From Filobasidium wieringae (lineage: Eukaryota; Basidiomycota; Tremellomycetes; Filobasidiales; Filobasidiaceae), in the NCBI GenBank assembly GCA_001600055.1, contig BCIV01000016.1:558220-622219 (forward strand): 64,000 nt of DNA, given 5' to 3'. Shown piece after piece: positions 48,232 to 59,392 of this stretch. The position numbers were made by a program, and so were the translations under genes. Each line of letters starts with the position of its first letter. Position 1 is the stretch's first letter. The notes beneath the pieces were generated by a model, which saw nothing but the letters and a program-made list of their open reading frames with translations, ran no database searches and was not told where the DNA came from.

Positions 48232-50349
48232 TCAATGCTGCCAGCACGAATTCTGCAAAGCCTTCAAGTGTAAAAGCTGAGAGTCATCCTGCCCAAGACT
48301 CCAAACGAAATATCCACCCAGCTCCGCTTCAGCCTGAAGGCCATCGCAAGTCTCTGTGATCGCTTTAGGACCCTGCCAAGTCCAGAAAAGACTTGATGTA
48401 GAGTCAAACCACCTGTTCGCCTTAGTTTCCGAATCATAGGTGTCCGATTCGTCTTTAGGAAGCCTGGCCAGAGATCCTTGTGCAGATGTCCAGGTCTCCT
48501 TGGTGAAAGACTTAGGGACATCCTTGTTACCAGTTGGCTCCCAACGTAATGCAGCAGATTTACCAGTTTCATCGGTATTGCCTCCAAGTTCGGGAAATTT
48601 GCATGTCTCGGGAGTCTTGGGGTTACATGTCTTGTCGATAGTCGCAAACCATTTCGCATACCTGGACATAGCAGTGTCAGATCAGAATCCGCTAGAAAGA
48701 CGTCGTGCTGGTGACTTACATCGCAAATCCGATATTGATATCTGAAAGAGGCAAACCGTATGCCTCACTGCTCCAAAGCTTAAGGAATTCCTGCGAATGA
48801 GCGAGTGACGCATGATCTCCGCCAACTTTGCTGTTACGATTGATCACATCGTAGCTAAATGAGAAAGTAAGTCTGACGTTCGCTTCTAGCCTAGACCTGA
48901 TCCCAAAGATACCGACCTCATGACGTTCCAGAAGTCGACCACTTTTGTCCCCTCAGAGTCTTTGGGATTGACTGCACCTAGGCCGGCATAGTCAGCAGCA
49001 TTCGCAGAATCCGAAGGATCAGCCACAATGGCCGCTGAGATGATTTTATCGGGCAACGCCTCTCTGAGTTTCGCAAGGAAGGCTTTGAAACCTTCGATGT
49101 TGTCGGGATACTCGAAATCGATATCTGTAGCAAAGAATCAGTACACGTGGGACGAGTAGCGGGTGATCGGCTACAGACCAACTCCGTCAATCCAAGGATG
49201 CGCATCCATCCATGTCTTGATCTTTTGAACGAGACTGGTTGGATCGCTCTGAGCTGCATCAAACTCGGCCATACCAAGACCTAGGTCGACCATACATCAG
49301 CGATCGCGTATCAATGTCTGAGGAAGTGAACCTACCCCATCCACCGAAAGCAGCCATGATCTTGAATCCGTATGTATTCTTGTACTGTGTCCACGTGTCT
49401 GCACCGGGTTTGTCATATTCTGTCGCGACCCAGTCTGTCCAAGTATCCATATTTGCGAACGCTACGGAATTCAGAAGTACGATCGTCAGTCTTTATTCGG
49501 GCTATGTTAGCGTGATGACTTACCGAAAACGACATGAGTAAGGCCTTTGAGCTGTATTTCTGGATCGAACGTAACACCAGATCTCGGCCAATCGTAAGCA
49601 TCGTAATAAGCGATTTTACGCTTCGCCGTTTTGGATTGAACGTCTTTGCTTCCGTTTCCGTTGCTCGAAGACTTTGAAACACCTCCAGTATTGGCCTTGG
49701 ATGAATCAATTGGGACAGAAGAGCTAGACGACGTAGCAGTAGTGGCGATGACCCCCCCTAAAGAAGATGCACCAGAAGTGGGATCTGAACTGCTTGATCC
49801 AGCTGTACTGCTCGCTGAAGCAGTAACTTCAGAGGCGGCGTCTTGAAGAGAAATTCCAGCAGAAGACGCTACGACGCTCGCACCCAGCTCGGTCGCTCCA
49901 GTAGCACCTGCCGCTAGCGTAGTAGCTGGCTGAGCGGAGCCAAGAGCAGAAGTCGCAATACTACCGGCAACAGAGTCGGGAGAGCCGACGGCTGCACCCG
50001 AAATAGGCCTAGCACTGCTACCGGAGGTCATGACCTGATTGGCGACTGCAACAATGGATGTCGTCGCAGGTGCTGCTCCTGTGCTAGGCCAATATTCGAA
50101 TACGTCGCCTATCACAGTGAGAGGTTTCCCAACAGGCGCAGTGCACTTGACTCCAGCAGGCATGAGTTGGGAAACTGAACTTGCCATGCCTACTGTGTTG
50201 TCAGCCTGAATGTAATGGTTTTGGTCCGCACACATGTACCAGACGGCCACACTGGACGCATCTTGAGGTGTAGGAAGGGCGGTGATGAGGGGTAAGGCTC
50301 GAAATACCGCGAAGAGGAAGGACAACTTCAAGTTGTACATTTTGTGCAT
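48232..50349 (-). CDS. Secreted GH18 chitinase with Ser/Thr-rich linker and novel N-terminal module
   Basis: Endochitinase of glycoside hydrolase family 18. Start at 50349, with a second in-frame ATG three codons on. The signal peptide is LKLSFLFAVFRALPLITALP. A small N-terminal module (VAVWYMCADQNHYIQ..PLTVIGDVFEYWP) has few Cys and no recognised family. A ~150-residue Ser/Ala/Thr/Gly linker follows, typical of O-mannosylated wall proteins. The GH18 barrel: KRKIAYYDAYDWPR, GLTHVVFAFANMDTW, FKIMAAFGGWG, then the catalytic DxxDxDxE as IDGVDIDFEYP, ADYAGLGAVNPK, DFWNVMSYDVIN and a C-terminal ETCDGLQAEAELGGYFVWSLGQDD. Stop at 48232. Six or so short introns. All catalytic acids present. Likely acts on the cell wall or in growth-related chitin turnover. 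Confidence 0.93.
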
Positions 50350-51174
50350 AGGAAATTGTGTGAACGAACGAGCGTAGGCGTATTTTGTCGATTTAAACGT
50401 TGGATATGTTGATGTGTACGTGTTATTTTATTGAGACGAAGTGAACGTGACCAAGCACGAGTAGAGTCTGTTCTGTATGAAAAAGATCCAGTAAGAAAAG
50501 ACAGCTTCCAAAAGATTATTTGTGCGGCTTACTTATATAGCCATTCTATACATCGCGATTTACGACCTCACCTCCGTCTCTCCGTTTTCAGTACTCCGTG
50601 TTCCATTCGGAAACAAGGAGTGGTTCTATCTTCCTTTGAAAGGTAAGCGAAGGTCACGGGGAAGACGGAGAAGACGCTGTGCCGTATCGCAGGAAGTATG
50701 TGTAATCAGGAGCTCTCGGTCATGAGCATTTACCAAGCGGAATGGCCTTTCAGTTCACAGCACACGCCGGACTGCAAGACGGGAGGTAGACGTCGAATTG
50801 CAGCGAGTCTCTTGATCGGTGGAAACCTATCTCGCGAGGTCGGCCGATAGGCGTGGATTGATGGGTCAACCGTCTTGCATGTTTATATTTAATATGTAGA
50901 CATATAGGAAAGCGACGAGGTCCAAACCTGTCTGCTAGATCTGCTAGCGGTTGTTCAGTAGTATGGCTTCTTGGGATGATAGAACCTCGATGAGCGATCA
51001 TCTATCCGATCACGTGATAAACAGCGTTCAAGCGCGTGGAACGATCCCCCAACATTGTCAACTATCCGTATATCATCAGGCATCAGCTCATCAGCAGCAC
51101 AGACACCAGCTCAACCATACCTGAGACACTCAGTCCCAGCTCACTATCACCTAGATCTTCCGTACACCACAAAA
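50350..51174. other. Divergent intergenic region chitinase/ERG20
   Basis: 825 bp between two divergent genes; no supported exon. The chitinase side is AT-rich. Confidence 0.5.
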
Positions 51175-52789
51175 ATGTCCTCATCAACTTACCCCGCCCG
51201 AACAGGCGACTCCAGGAAGGACTTCCTGGCCGTCTTCCCTCAGATTGTTGACGAGTTGTTGACTTATATGAAGGGAGAGGGTATGCCTCAGGATGCTGTC
51301 AAGTGGTTCGAGGACGTGAGTTTTGTACTATCATGACAGCCATGGTCAAGAATTGACTGTCCAATGCTAATTTCGATGCTGTCTACTAGGTTCTGAACCA
51401 TAACACTCCCGGGGGAAAGCTCAACCGAGGTCTTTCCGTAGTAGACACCGTCAGGATCCTCCAAGCCAGGGATCTGACTGATGAAGAATACTTCAAGGCG
51501 GCTTTGTTGGGATGGTGTATCGAGTTGGTCAGTCAAATACCTCAACGGAATCAGATTAGCTACGGGGAACTGATTCATCAGAGCTTCTGAATGTTATGGT
51601 TGCTTTTGTTCTCCTCGTGCGCGCAATCTACACCATCTTGCTTGGCTAAACTAACAGCTTCAAGCCTACTTCCTCGTAGCGGATGACATGATGGATCAAT
51701 CCATCACTCGACGTGGTCAGCCATGTTGGTACCGAGTGGTAAGCATCAATCTGGGAACACCCCACTTTCGCTCGGGCTTATCCGCCTGCTTATCCCGGAT
51801 AGCCCAAAGTCGGAAATATCGCTATCAACGACGCTTTCATGTTGGAAGGTGCTATCTACTTCTTGTTGAAGAAGCACTTCAGGCGGGAATCTTATTACGT
51901 CGATCTGCTAGAGTTGTTCCATGACGTGAGTCTTGGGCTATAAGCGGCGTTTCATTGACGATGATCGAAGCCACTGATTTCATTATGCTCGATTTACAGG
52001 TCACCTTCCAGACCGAACTCGGTCAGTTGATCGATCTTATCACCGCCCCTGAAGACCACGTAGACCTATCCAAGTTTTCTCTGGAAAAGTCAGTACCGTC
52101 ATTGTCCGCTTCCTCGAGGCATCTCGCTCATTACCGCTATGACCCCAGGCACCATCTCATCGTCGTCTACAAGACTGCCTTTTACTCTTTCTACCTGCCT
52201 GTAGCCCTTGCCATGCGTATGGTAGGGATCCAGGACGAACAGGCGTATGAACTCGCCCTGTCCATCTTGTTACCCCTCGGAGAGTACTTCCAGGTCCAGG
52301 ATGACTACCTGGATTGTTACGCCCCTCCTGAGGTCTTGGGGAAGATCGGGACGGATATCTTGGTGTGTCCTTGGAGTGAAGATTACGATGTCGAAGAGGG
52401 CTGTGCTGATGCACGTGCATTCGTTTTCGACAGGATAACAAGTGCAGTTGGAACATCAATATTGCGCTCAAGCATGCCACTGAAGAACAGCGAAAACAGC
52501 TCGATGTGAGTGACATAGATTCATTCCGATGTCTGGTCGAGTAGAATAGTGATCAATGTCTCCGTAACCACAGGAACACTATGGACGAAAAGATTCGGAA
52601 TCCGAGGCGCTCGTAAAGTCCATCTTCTCTTCTCCCAACATCGACATCGCCGCCAAGTTCTCTGCATATGAAAAGGAGAGCTACGACAAGATTATGGGAC
52701 TCATCGGACAGGTCGATGAGGCCAAGAGTGGGATGAAGAAGGAGGTGTTTGAGGCTTTCTTGAAAAAGGTCTATAAGCGGACAAAGTAG
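51175..52789 (+). CDS. ERG20: Farnesyl diphosphate synthase
   Basis: Prenyltransferase making FPP for sterols, ubiquinone and prenylation; cytosolic. ATG at 51175 ([18 protein letters not shown]). Exons give [18 protein letters not shown], then [20 protein letters not shown], holding the first Asp-rich motif DDMMD with the flanking [34 protein letters not shown], and [16 protein letters not shown] follow, then [11 protein letters not shown] with the second Asp-rich motif [29 protein letters not shown] (split by an intron) and [10 protein letters not shown]. The end is [16 protein letters not shown] with TAG at 52787. About eight short introns. All catalytic motifs present; assignment secure. 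Confidence 0.96.
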
Positions 52790-53267
52790 ATGGTGCACGG
52801 TGTACGACAAGTCTCAGGTCGAGCTTGCCGGGTAGAAGCGATGATGTCGACGTCGTTGTTGATCTGGATGATGGACGGATAGCTGCTACTTTTCCCGTAG
52901 AATCGTTACTTGCCACTCGATATACTTGATCACTGCATACTACGATCCACTCACTCTTGAATCATTCTCACTCAGCCGCACATCACCTCGCCCATTGCCT
53001 CGCTCGTAAATCATTCCCCGGCCACTTCGCGCTTTGGGAAAGATAAACGTCATCAATCATCAGACAACAGTCGGACGAGCGTTTTTTCATCATAATTCTC
53101 GATATTTTGGCTCAACTTGATCAACCTCGTTCGACTGCTAGTGATATCTCAGGATCTCCTGACTGAAACACCCAATCGATTCCTGCCTCCAGTGAAGAAA
53201 AGGGATCTCTCTGCGATTCGAATCATATCCTACAACGAAGGTCTAAGATAGATCGTAGATTCCCATC
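52790..53267. other. Intergenic ERG20/SIP5
   Basis: No supported exon; 3' flank of ERG20 and promoter of SIP5. Confidence 0.5.
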
Positions 53268-55231
53268 ATGGGTAACCAACAATCTCACTCATCTGCCGAT
53301 GGCACTCCCACTTCCACCGGTCATGCTTCTCCCGCACGTGTCACTCAAGACTCTTCTACTCTTTCCTCCCCTACCCAACCGACGTCTTCCTCCTCTAGAC
53401 CTCTTGCAGGAGGAGTCTCCTCCCTGTTCGGCTCGACAAGGGATCGCTCGGGAAGCATCACATCGACCCTCGGACGGACGAAATCCAACTCGATCTCCAT
53501 GTTGAATGGTCCACCTACTCCAGCTGGGCTCGTCGACGGCGGTCATCTGACTCCTCAAGGGCTGTACGCGCTCAGACCTGCCGCCCAAGATTATAGCCAT
53601 CAGATCGTTAAGGGCTTAATCTTGGATAAGAAGCTCGCTCCTTTTTATAGAGGACTGGAGGATTATGAAGATGATTGGACAGATGAACAGGTCATGACGG
53701 GGTTGAAGGAGGTTCGGGCCGCTCAGGCTGAACAAGAGGCTGCCCAGCAGCAAGAACAGGAGGCCTTGGCTCCTTTAGCTGGTTCTAGCGGTACTGCCGG
53801 GGGATCAGGGGGATTGGCTGCGGGTACTCTAAAGAAAGGGTTGAAGATCGTCGGAGGTGGAAAGGATAAACGGGAGGAGAAGGAAAAGCTCGCAGATAGA
53901 GAACGGAAGGAAGCTAGAGCGTATAAGGGTTCAGTCGAATGCCCTATCTGTTTCCTCGTATGTTATTTGTGTTACCATTCAGAATTTCGTTTGCTGATCG
54001 GTAATTGTGATGCGGTCCGACAGTACTATCCACCAAACATCAATACTTCGCGATGTTGTGAACAACCGTTGTGTACGGAATGCTTCGTTCAGATCAAGAG
54101 GGCCGAAGCAACGATCACGCATCTGGAAAGTGAATCCGCTGCATGTCCGTATTGTATGGAGACTGAGTTCGGGGTCATATATGAGGTCTCCAAGGTATGC
54201 TTTCTGGGACGCTGTGGTCACTGACAATACTGATCCTTTTCAACCGCTACTTCATCTAGATCGCCCGGCCGGAAACATTGATGGCTACATCACCAGACTC
54301 ATCGGAAATCGTACTAGATCCTCGTATGGACGGCCAGACTCCCAGGAGGAAGAGCGTCTCTTCGAAATCGAAAGCCGTGGTCACGATCGATCAGATCAGA
54401 CCGGATTGGCAGGAAAAGCTGAACGCGGTCAAGGCTCAAGCGGCTAGACGAGCGAGTAGGAGGATCATCATGCATAGGGTGAGTGATGCAGAGTCTTGAG
54501 AGGCTGGTAGACCGAGCTGAGTATGATTCGTGGACTCTACAGGTTGGTGACCGTCTTATCCCGGTCGGATACACTTCTTCGAGGAGCACGGATACGGGAA
54601 CTGATACCGGCCCGATTACAACTGAAATGACCGAAGAGGCGTACGCTCAGTTCATGGCGGGTGCTGGTGGACGAGGCGCTCGAGCTAGTAACTCGGCGAC
54701 AGGGGGTAGAAGGGGAAGTAGACGAGGAGAAACCTCTGCCGCGGTCAACGATCTTGAAGAGATGATGATCATGGAAGCCATGCGGTTATCGATGATGGAG
54801 CATGAGGAACAGCAGAGAAAGGAAGCTGAAGCTAAGAAGAAGGCGGATCAGGAGGCACGAGCTGGAGGCACGAGTTCGGTGAGTGATTTGCCTTTTGACT
54901 ACAGTCGCTGACGAAATCTGACGATTACTACAATGGACAGACCGGGGCAGGAAGTAGCGAGTCTATTCCCACAGCAGGCTCGAGTTTCATCCAGCCTCGT
55001 TCGTCGGCAACGTCCTCAGCTGCATCTTCCATCAGACGATCGGGTGGACCGATTCCCGGGCAGCCAGGTCCAGTCCTCGATGCTCCTTTTAGAGCATCTT
55101 TAGACTTCGGACGGGGATCGGGACAACCGGCAGAAAGCAGTCCTCTTTCAGGCACTCCACTGTCCCGACCTGATCTGATCAATCTCGATTCCGATGCCGC
55201 GATTGCCACGAGGTCGGGACAGCATTCCTGA
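53268..55231 (+). CDS. SIP5: Sip5-like RING-type zinc-finger protein
   Basis: Homologue of yeast Sip5, which interacts with the Snf1 kinase and Reg1/Glc7 phosphatase. ATG at 53268 (MGNQQSHSS) fits an N-myristoylation signal (Gly2, Ser6). A Ser/Thr-rich region precedes LYALRPAAQDYSHQIVKGLIL and LAPFYRGLEDYEDDW. An Ala/Gln-rich coiled coil follows, then the zinc finger VECPICFL, an intron, YYPPNINTSRCCEQPLCTEC and AACPYCMETEFG (Cys4-Cys2/Cys2 arrangement). After further introns come IRPDWQEKLNAVKAQAARR and GDRLIPVGYTSSRS, with EEMMIMEAMRLSMMEHEEQ, which resembles a ubiquitin-interacting helix. The final exon ends SDAAIATRSGQHS with TGA at 55229. Assignment strong. Confidence 0.92.
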
Positions 55232-55802
55232 TATCGTGCATAGTGTCTTTCTAGCCTCGGATACTTTCCTCTCTTTGGGATCTTTGTCGACCACGCCCTA
55301 CGCGACTGCTTATTGTATCTCCCGCCATCCTTTTTGGGCACTCGAGGCCGGATTATTTAGATGTACAAGCGAATGAAATCGATTACATACCATTGGACAG
55401 CAAGCTGAGCTAACGAGATCAACTGTGCGTGCTCATATCTATCCGAGCGTCCGGGCTTTGTCGCAACGGTTCACGCAAAGTCTTACCTCAAGCGAGGATA
55501 GGTCGACGACACTTCCCGTTCCTCTTTGTCCTACCATACTATCGGAAAAAAAGGATCAGACACCTATCGATCCAACTTGTTACGACGATCCGTATCGTGT
55601 GTCGAAACCTACAGTTCTTATTCACTCCCTCTACCCAGGAACCGGCATAGTTCAATCTGTACTTAGACCCACTCACTGGCTATCAATATAATCTCATCGA
55701 TTTACTCGAAAAAGGAACGCTCGTTCTACCTTCTCAAACCTGCAACAGTCGATACACCTACCCTACTCGCCATTGATTTATTACAGGTTACAGATACCAA
55801 CC
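55232..55802. other. Intergenic SIP5/histidine kinase
   Basis: 571 bp with no supported exon; promoter of the kinase-like gene. Confidence 0.5.
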
Positions 55803-57408
55803 ATGAGCCTTCGTAACTATTATCGATCGATCATGTCTGAGCGGGATCATCGATACTTCGAGACGTATTCTCCTAGGGATCAACAGCTAGTGATTGAAGA
55901 GGCTAGAGATCGCCTGCAGGAGCAGAACTTGGTGTCGCTCAAAGAATGTGTTAGAGCTACACCCATTACAAAGTTGCTTGGAATCGTCTCACACGTGAGT
56001 TGCCTCGGATCGACTGGCTTTCTCTCACTTGGTTTGCGAATTCTGTTGTCAGACTTCACTTTAGGGCCAAGCTAAACTTTTTCAACGATTTGAATATATC
56101 CCGCCTGCAAATCGTGTGCATAGGAGTTACGAACTCCATTGAACGCAATCGTCGGGACCATCGACCTTTTAGAAGACGATAGCAGCTTTGCGGATCAGAA
56201 ACTCTGCATACAGTCGCTCGAGCAAGGCTCGAATAATCTACAGGTGATCATGAATCGTCTACAGGATCTTTCAGCATTGTGTCACGATCAAGGGACGACC
56301 AATATCATGCCCTTTGATATCGTGGCTGTCATCACCGGTGTTGCCGAATACAGGCAAGATAGGACTGAAGTCGCGGGAAGGGGTACCGGCACTCCGGTTC
56401 ACCTGGAATTGGATCCCAAATTGCCCTTATCGGTAGAAGGCGATCTCACAAAGGTGAGCAGGTCTGCGCTTTGGAGGCTTTTGCGACGTACTTGACCGCT
56501 AATCATGGCCAATCATTCCAGATTCAACAGATCCTGACCAACTTGGTGGCTACTACGATCGCCTCTAGCGCCGACAAACAATGTCATTTGAAGGTGGACG
56601 TTTTGCAAGATGATCCGGAACTGGTCCTCCGTATCGTCGTGGACAGTCTCAACAACTCTCGTCCTACACCTCTTCTCGATGGGATCGGGCTGGACTTTTC
56701 CGCTGCAGGGCTCTTACGCCCGAGGGAGACCGCCAACGTCTATCAAGGCCTTGTCATCACCAGGGAGTATCTACGATTGCTGGGTAGTAGGCTTGATACG
56801 AGTTGGTCCGAGGACGGCGGGACGTTACGTTTCTCTTTCGACCTAAAAGTCACTCATCCGCGCAAAGGTCAAGCCCAGACCACGACTGGCGATCGACCTG
56901 ACAACCAGAGTAATTACGGCAACTATGTGAAAGATCCATCCGCCGTCAAGGTGTTACTGGTGGAGGACAATCAAGTGAACATGAGAATTGCTAAAGCGAT
57001 CCTAAAGCGATTGGGCTTCATGGCCGAGACGGCAGAGAATGGGCTCGAGGCGATAAGCAAGATGCATCAAGAGGAGTATGAGATCATCTTCATGGTACGT
57101 GTAATAGCTGATGATCGTTCCCGTGCATCGACTGATCTTGCGATTTGCGAATGTAGGATTGTGATATGCCTCTATGCAACGGGTATGACGCGACTCAACA
57201 CATCCGAACCAAGATGAAAAAGACGGACGTCGTTATCATCGCTCTTACCGCCGATTCGACAAACGATGCCAAGAAACGATGTCTTGATGTAGGAATGAAC
57301 GACTTTTTCATCAAACCGATCACGACCAAGACGATCGATGAGATGTTGCACAAGTGGTTGGACACGACGTACAACGACGGGGAGAAGAGCAATGAGCGTC
57401 GAGCTTGA
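55803..57408 (+). CDS. Short hybrid histidine kinase with degenerate ATPase domain and REC domain
   Basis: Two-component signalling protein, about 440 residues, without a visible sensor or membrane domain. ATG at 55803 (MSLRNYYRSIMSERDHRYFE). The H-box is formed across an intron: LLGIVSH joins to ELRTPLNAIVGTIDLLED. The catalytic region follows as QILTNLVATTIASSADKQC, where the conserved second Asn is missing. No D-x-G-x-G motif is apparent and the G2 area reads ANVYQGLVITREYLRLLGS, so nucleotide binding is doubtful. The receiver domain is complete: VKVLLVEDNQVNMRIAKAIL, phospho-acceptor in IIFMDCDMPLCNG (spliced), ALTADS and MNDFFIKPITTKTID. TGA at 57406. It likely works in a phosphorelay, receiving phosphate from another kinase or acting as a scaffold. 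Family clear, activity inferred. Confidence 0.88.
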
Positions 57409-57526
57409 GAAATGACCGTGTGTCATGCGATGTAGTCGGTACGATTCAATTGAGATTGCAAACATCATGTCCTTTATACAACACTCCTGATTTCCGGCGG
57501 ATGACCGCGAAATAAGTATATTCGGC

Positions 57527-58632
57527 TCAGAAGTCTTCAGGGATGACCTTGGCCGAACCGGCTTCACCTCTAACACCGACGAAAGAACCTGTATCTTTGA
57601 TGGTGACGCTCTCGATCTTGGCCAACATGTTCGAGATGGACTCGGGGGGTTGTAAAATAGCCTAGCGTTCGTTGCGTCAATTCGCGATCGGCTTCTCGAC
57701 GACTGATACAAGGTACTCACGCTTGGACCACCCATATCCGTCTCGACGTGACCTGGACATTGCATGTAAACGATGATCCCTTCATCTTTGAGTTCTCGAG
57801 AAGTGACCGCGACCGCCATGTTCAGACCGGCCTGGGAATCGATTGAGTGATGAGAAGATCATGGGAAATGCTTGCGAGTGGGGATATCGCTTACCTTGGA
57901 CATGTTGTATGCGGCGTGAACGGGCATGTTGTTGCTAGCGACCTTGCTGTGGAATTCAAGAACGTGCATCAATAAAGAGTCTGTGATGAAGTGGATGGCA
58001 CCTCGTGATATACCTGACGGAACCCATTCCACTCGAAATGTAGACAATTTTCTTCTCCTTTCCCTCCCGAACCAAGGGAAGGAGAGCGCTAGTCACTCGG
58101 ATAGGTCCGAGAACATTGACGTTGTGTACGTTGAGGATGGCATCAAGATCGGGGCTAAAAGGAAGACAAGCAGGTGCGATGGCGATTAGAGAGTGATCTC
58201 GGGTGCCGGTTGATCGACATACTTTGCATCGGTCAATTTAATCGGGTTGCCTGCAATACCGGCGTTGTTGATAAGAACATCGATGGACTTTGTGATGTCC
58301 GAGGTTTCCTTCGCAGCGGTCTAGGAAGGAGCGCAACTCAGTCCCTGAAGTTGGCAAACAGTCAATCATACGTACCTCGATCTGTTTGGAATCGGACGCA
58401 TCAAGCTTGATGATCTTTACATTGTCCTTTTTGAGATCGACGAGAGATGCAGCTTTGGGATCTCGAGAGTAAGCGATCACGAGAGTGTCCTTGACTTCGC
58501 TAAGCTGTTTGACGAATTCGAGACCGAGACCTCGGTTCGCTCCGGTGACTGTTGGTGGAGGATTAATTGCGGGTTATTGGAGCGAGTCTCAAACAAAGGC
58601 TTACTGGCTACGACTCTGCTGTACTGGCTCAT
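57527..58632 (-). CDS. SDR-family carbonyl-reductase-like dehydrogenase
   Basis: NAD(P)-dependent reductase of the C-factor/carbonyl-reductase SDR group. ATG at 58632 (MSQYSRVVAS), joined by an intron to VTGANRGLGLEFVKQLSEV, holding the GxxxGxG motif. Then VIAYSRDPKAASLVDL, KIIKLDASDSKQIE, SIDVLINNAGIAGNP, VHNVNVLGPIRVTSALLPLV, KKIVYISSGMGSV, and the catalytic YNMSKAGLNMAVAV (Y-x-x-x-K). IIVYMQCPGHVETDMGG and a final exon follow, ending in GSFVGVRGEAGSAKVIPEDF with TGA at 57527. Seven or so exons. Cytosolic; substrate unknown. It is convergent with the histidine kinase, with the two stop codons 118 bp apart. Confidence 0.9.
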
Positions 58633-59392
58633 GGTAGTGTGACAGTGTGATGTTGTGATGGTATAGTGGTTTGATTGTGGTATAGTAGTGTACTGATAAC
58701 AGCGCCGCACCCCGTGTAGCTAGAGCTAGAGCGCTAGAGCGAGAGTCTCAGGTCGTATATATACGACAGATCTCAGGTGATCATGACTCATGACGTTCAT
58801 GACGATCATGACCAAGCCGGAACGATGAGTAATCCCCCGCTCGTTTACTCGGGACATTTCATCTCGACGACTGGGCGATCACGTGAGATGAAGGCTCTGA
58901 TCCGATACCTCGCGACTACTCAAACATTTGTTTTGACCCGATGTAAGCCATCAGCCATGTCAGCCATCGTCTTGAACGATTAAGGCCTTGGCACAGGATG
59001 CTGGATGCGGCCTTGTGTTGCCGGTTCAAAGGGTCAAGATTCTGGGCGAGGTCAGGGCACACAACGCCAACAGTGCTGTGCGGACATGGGACAAGCGTGG
59101 TGTTGCGTCTGATATGTCCGCACGACTCTGCATATGATACCGTAGCAGATCTTGGCTCTAGTACGATTCTCTGCTCAACCACCTCGATACGTAACAGCAC
59201 ATTAGTATCTCTCTCTCTGGTGGATATCACACAGCACTTTAGCTCCGATCACCACTACCAGGCTAGGTATATCTAAAGTGTCAGCAATAACGAAATCATC
59301 AAGGCATTCACATTAATGCTTTGACCATTAACGCCTTGACCCTGTCAAAGCTCAGCCCACTAACCCGTCTCGACCTGATCGTATACCAAACA
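58633..59392. other. Intergenic, divergent between SDR and FunK1 pseudogene
   Basis: No gene seen. Near 58783-58812 the hexamer CATGAC recurs four times in about 30 bp, mostly as TCATGA palindromes; its spacing suggests a binding-site cluster, without proof. A TATATATAC stretch at about 58756-58764, roughly 125 bp upstream of the SDR start, is a plausible TATA element. Confidence 0.45.

Noticed and set aside
52157..52516. Minus-strand frame of 119 codons
   Set aside because: Antisense to the farnesyl diphosphate synthase exon carrying the DDYLD motif.
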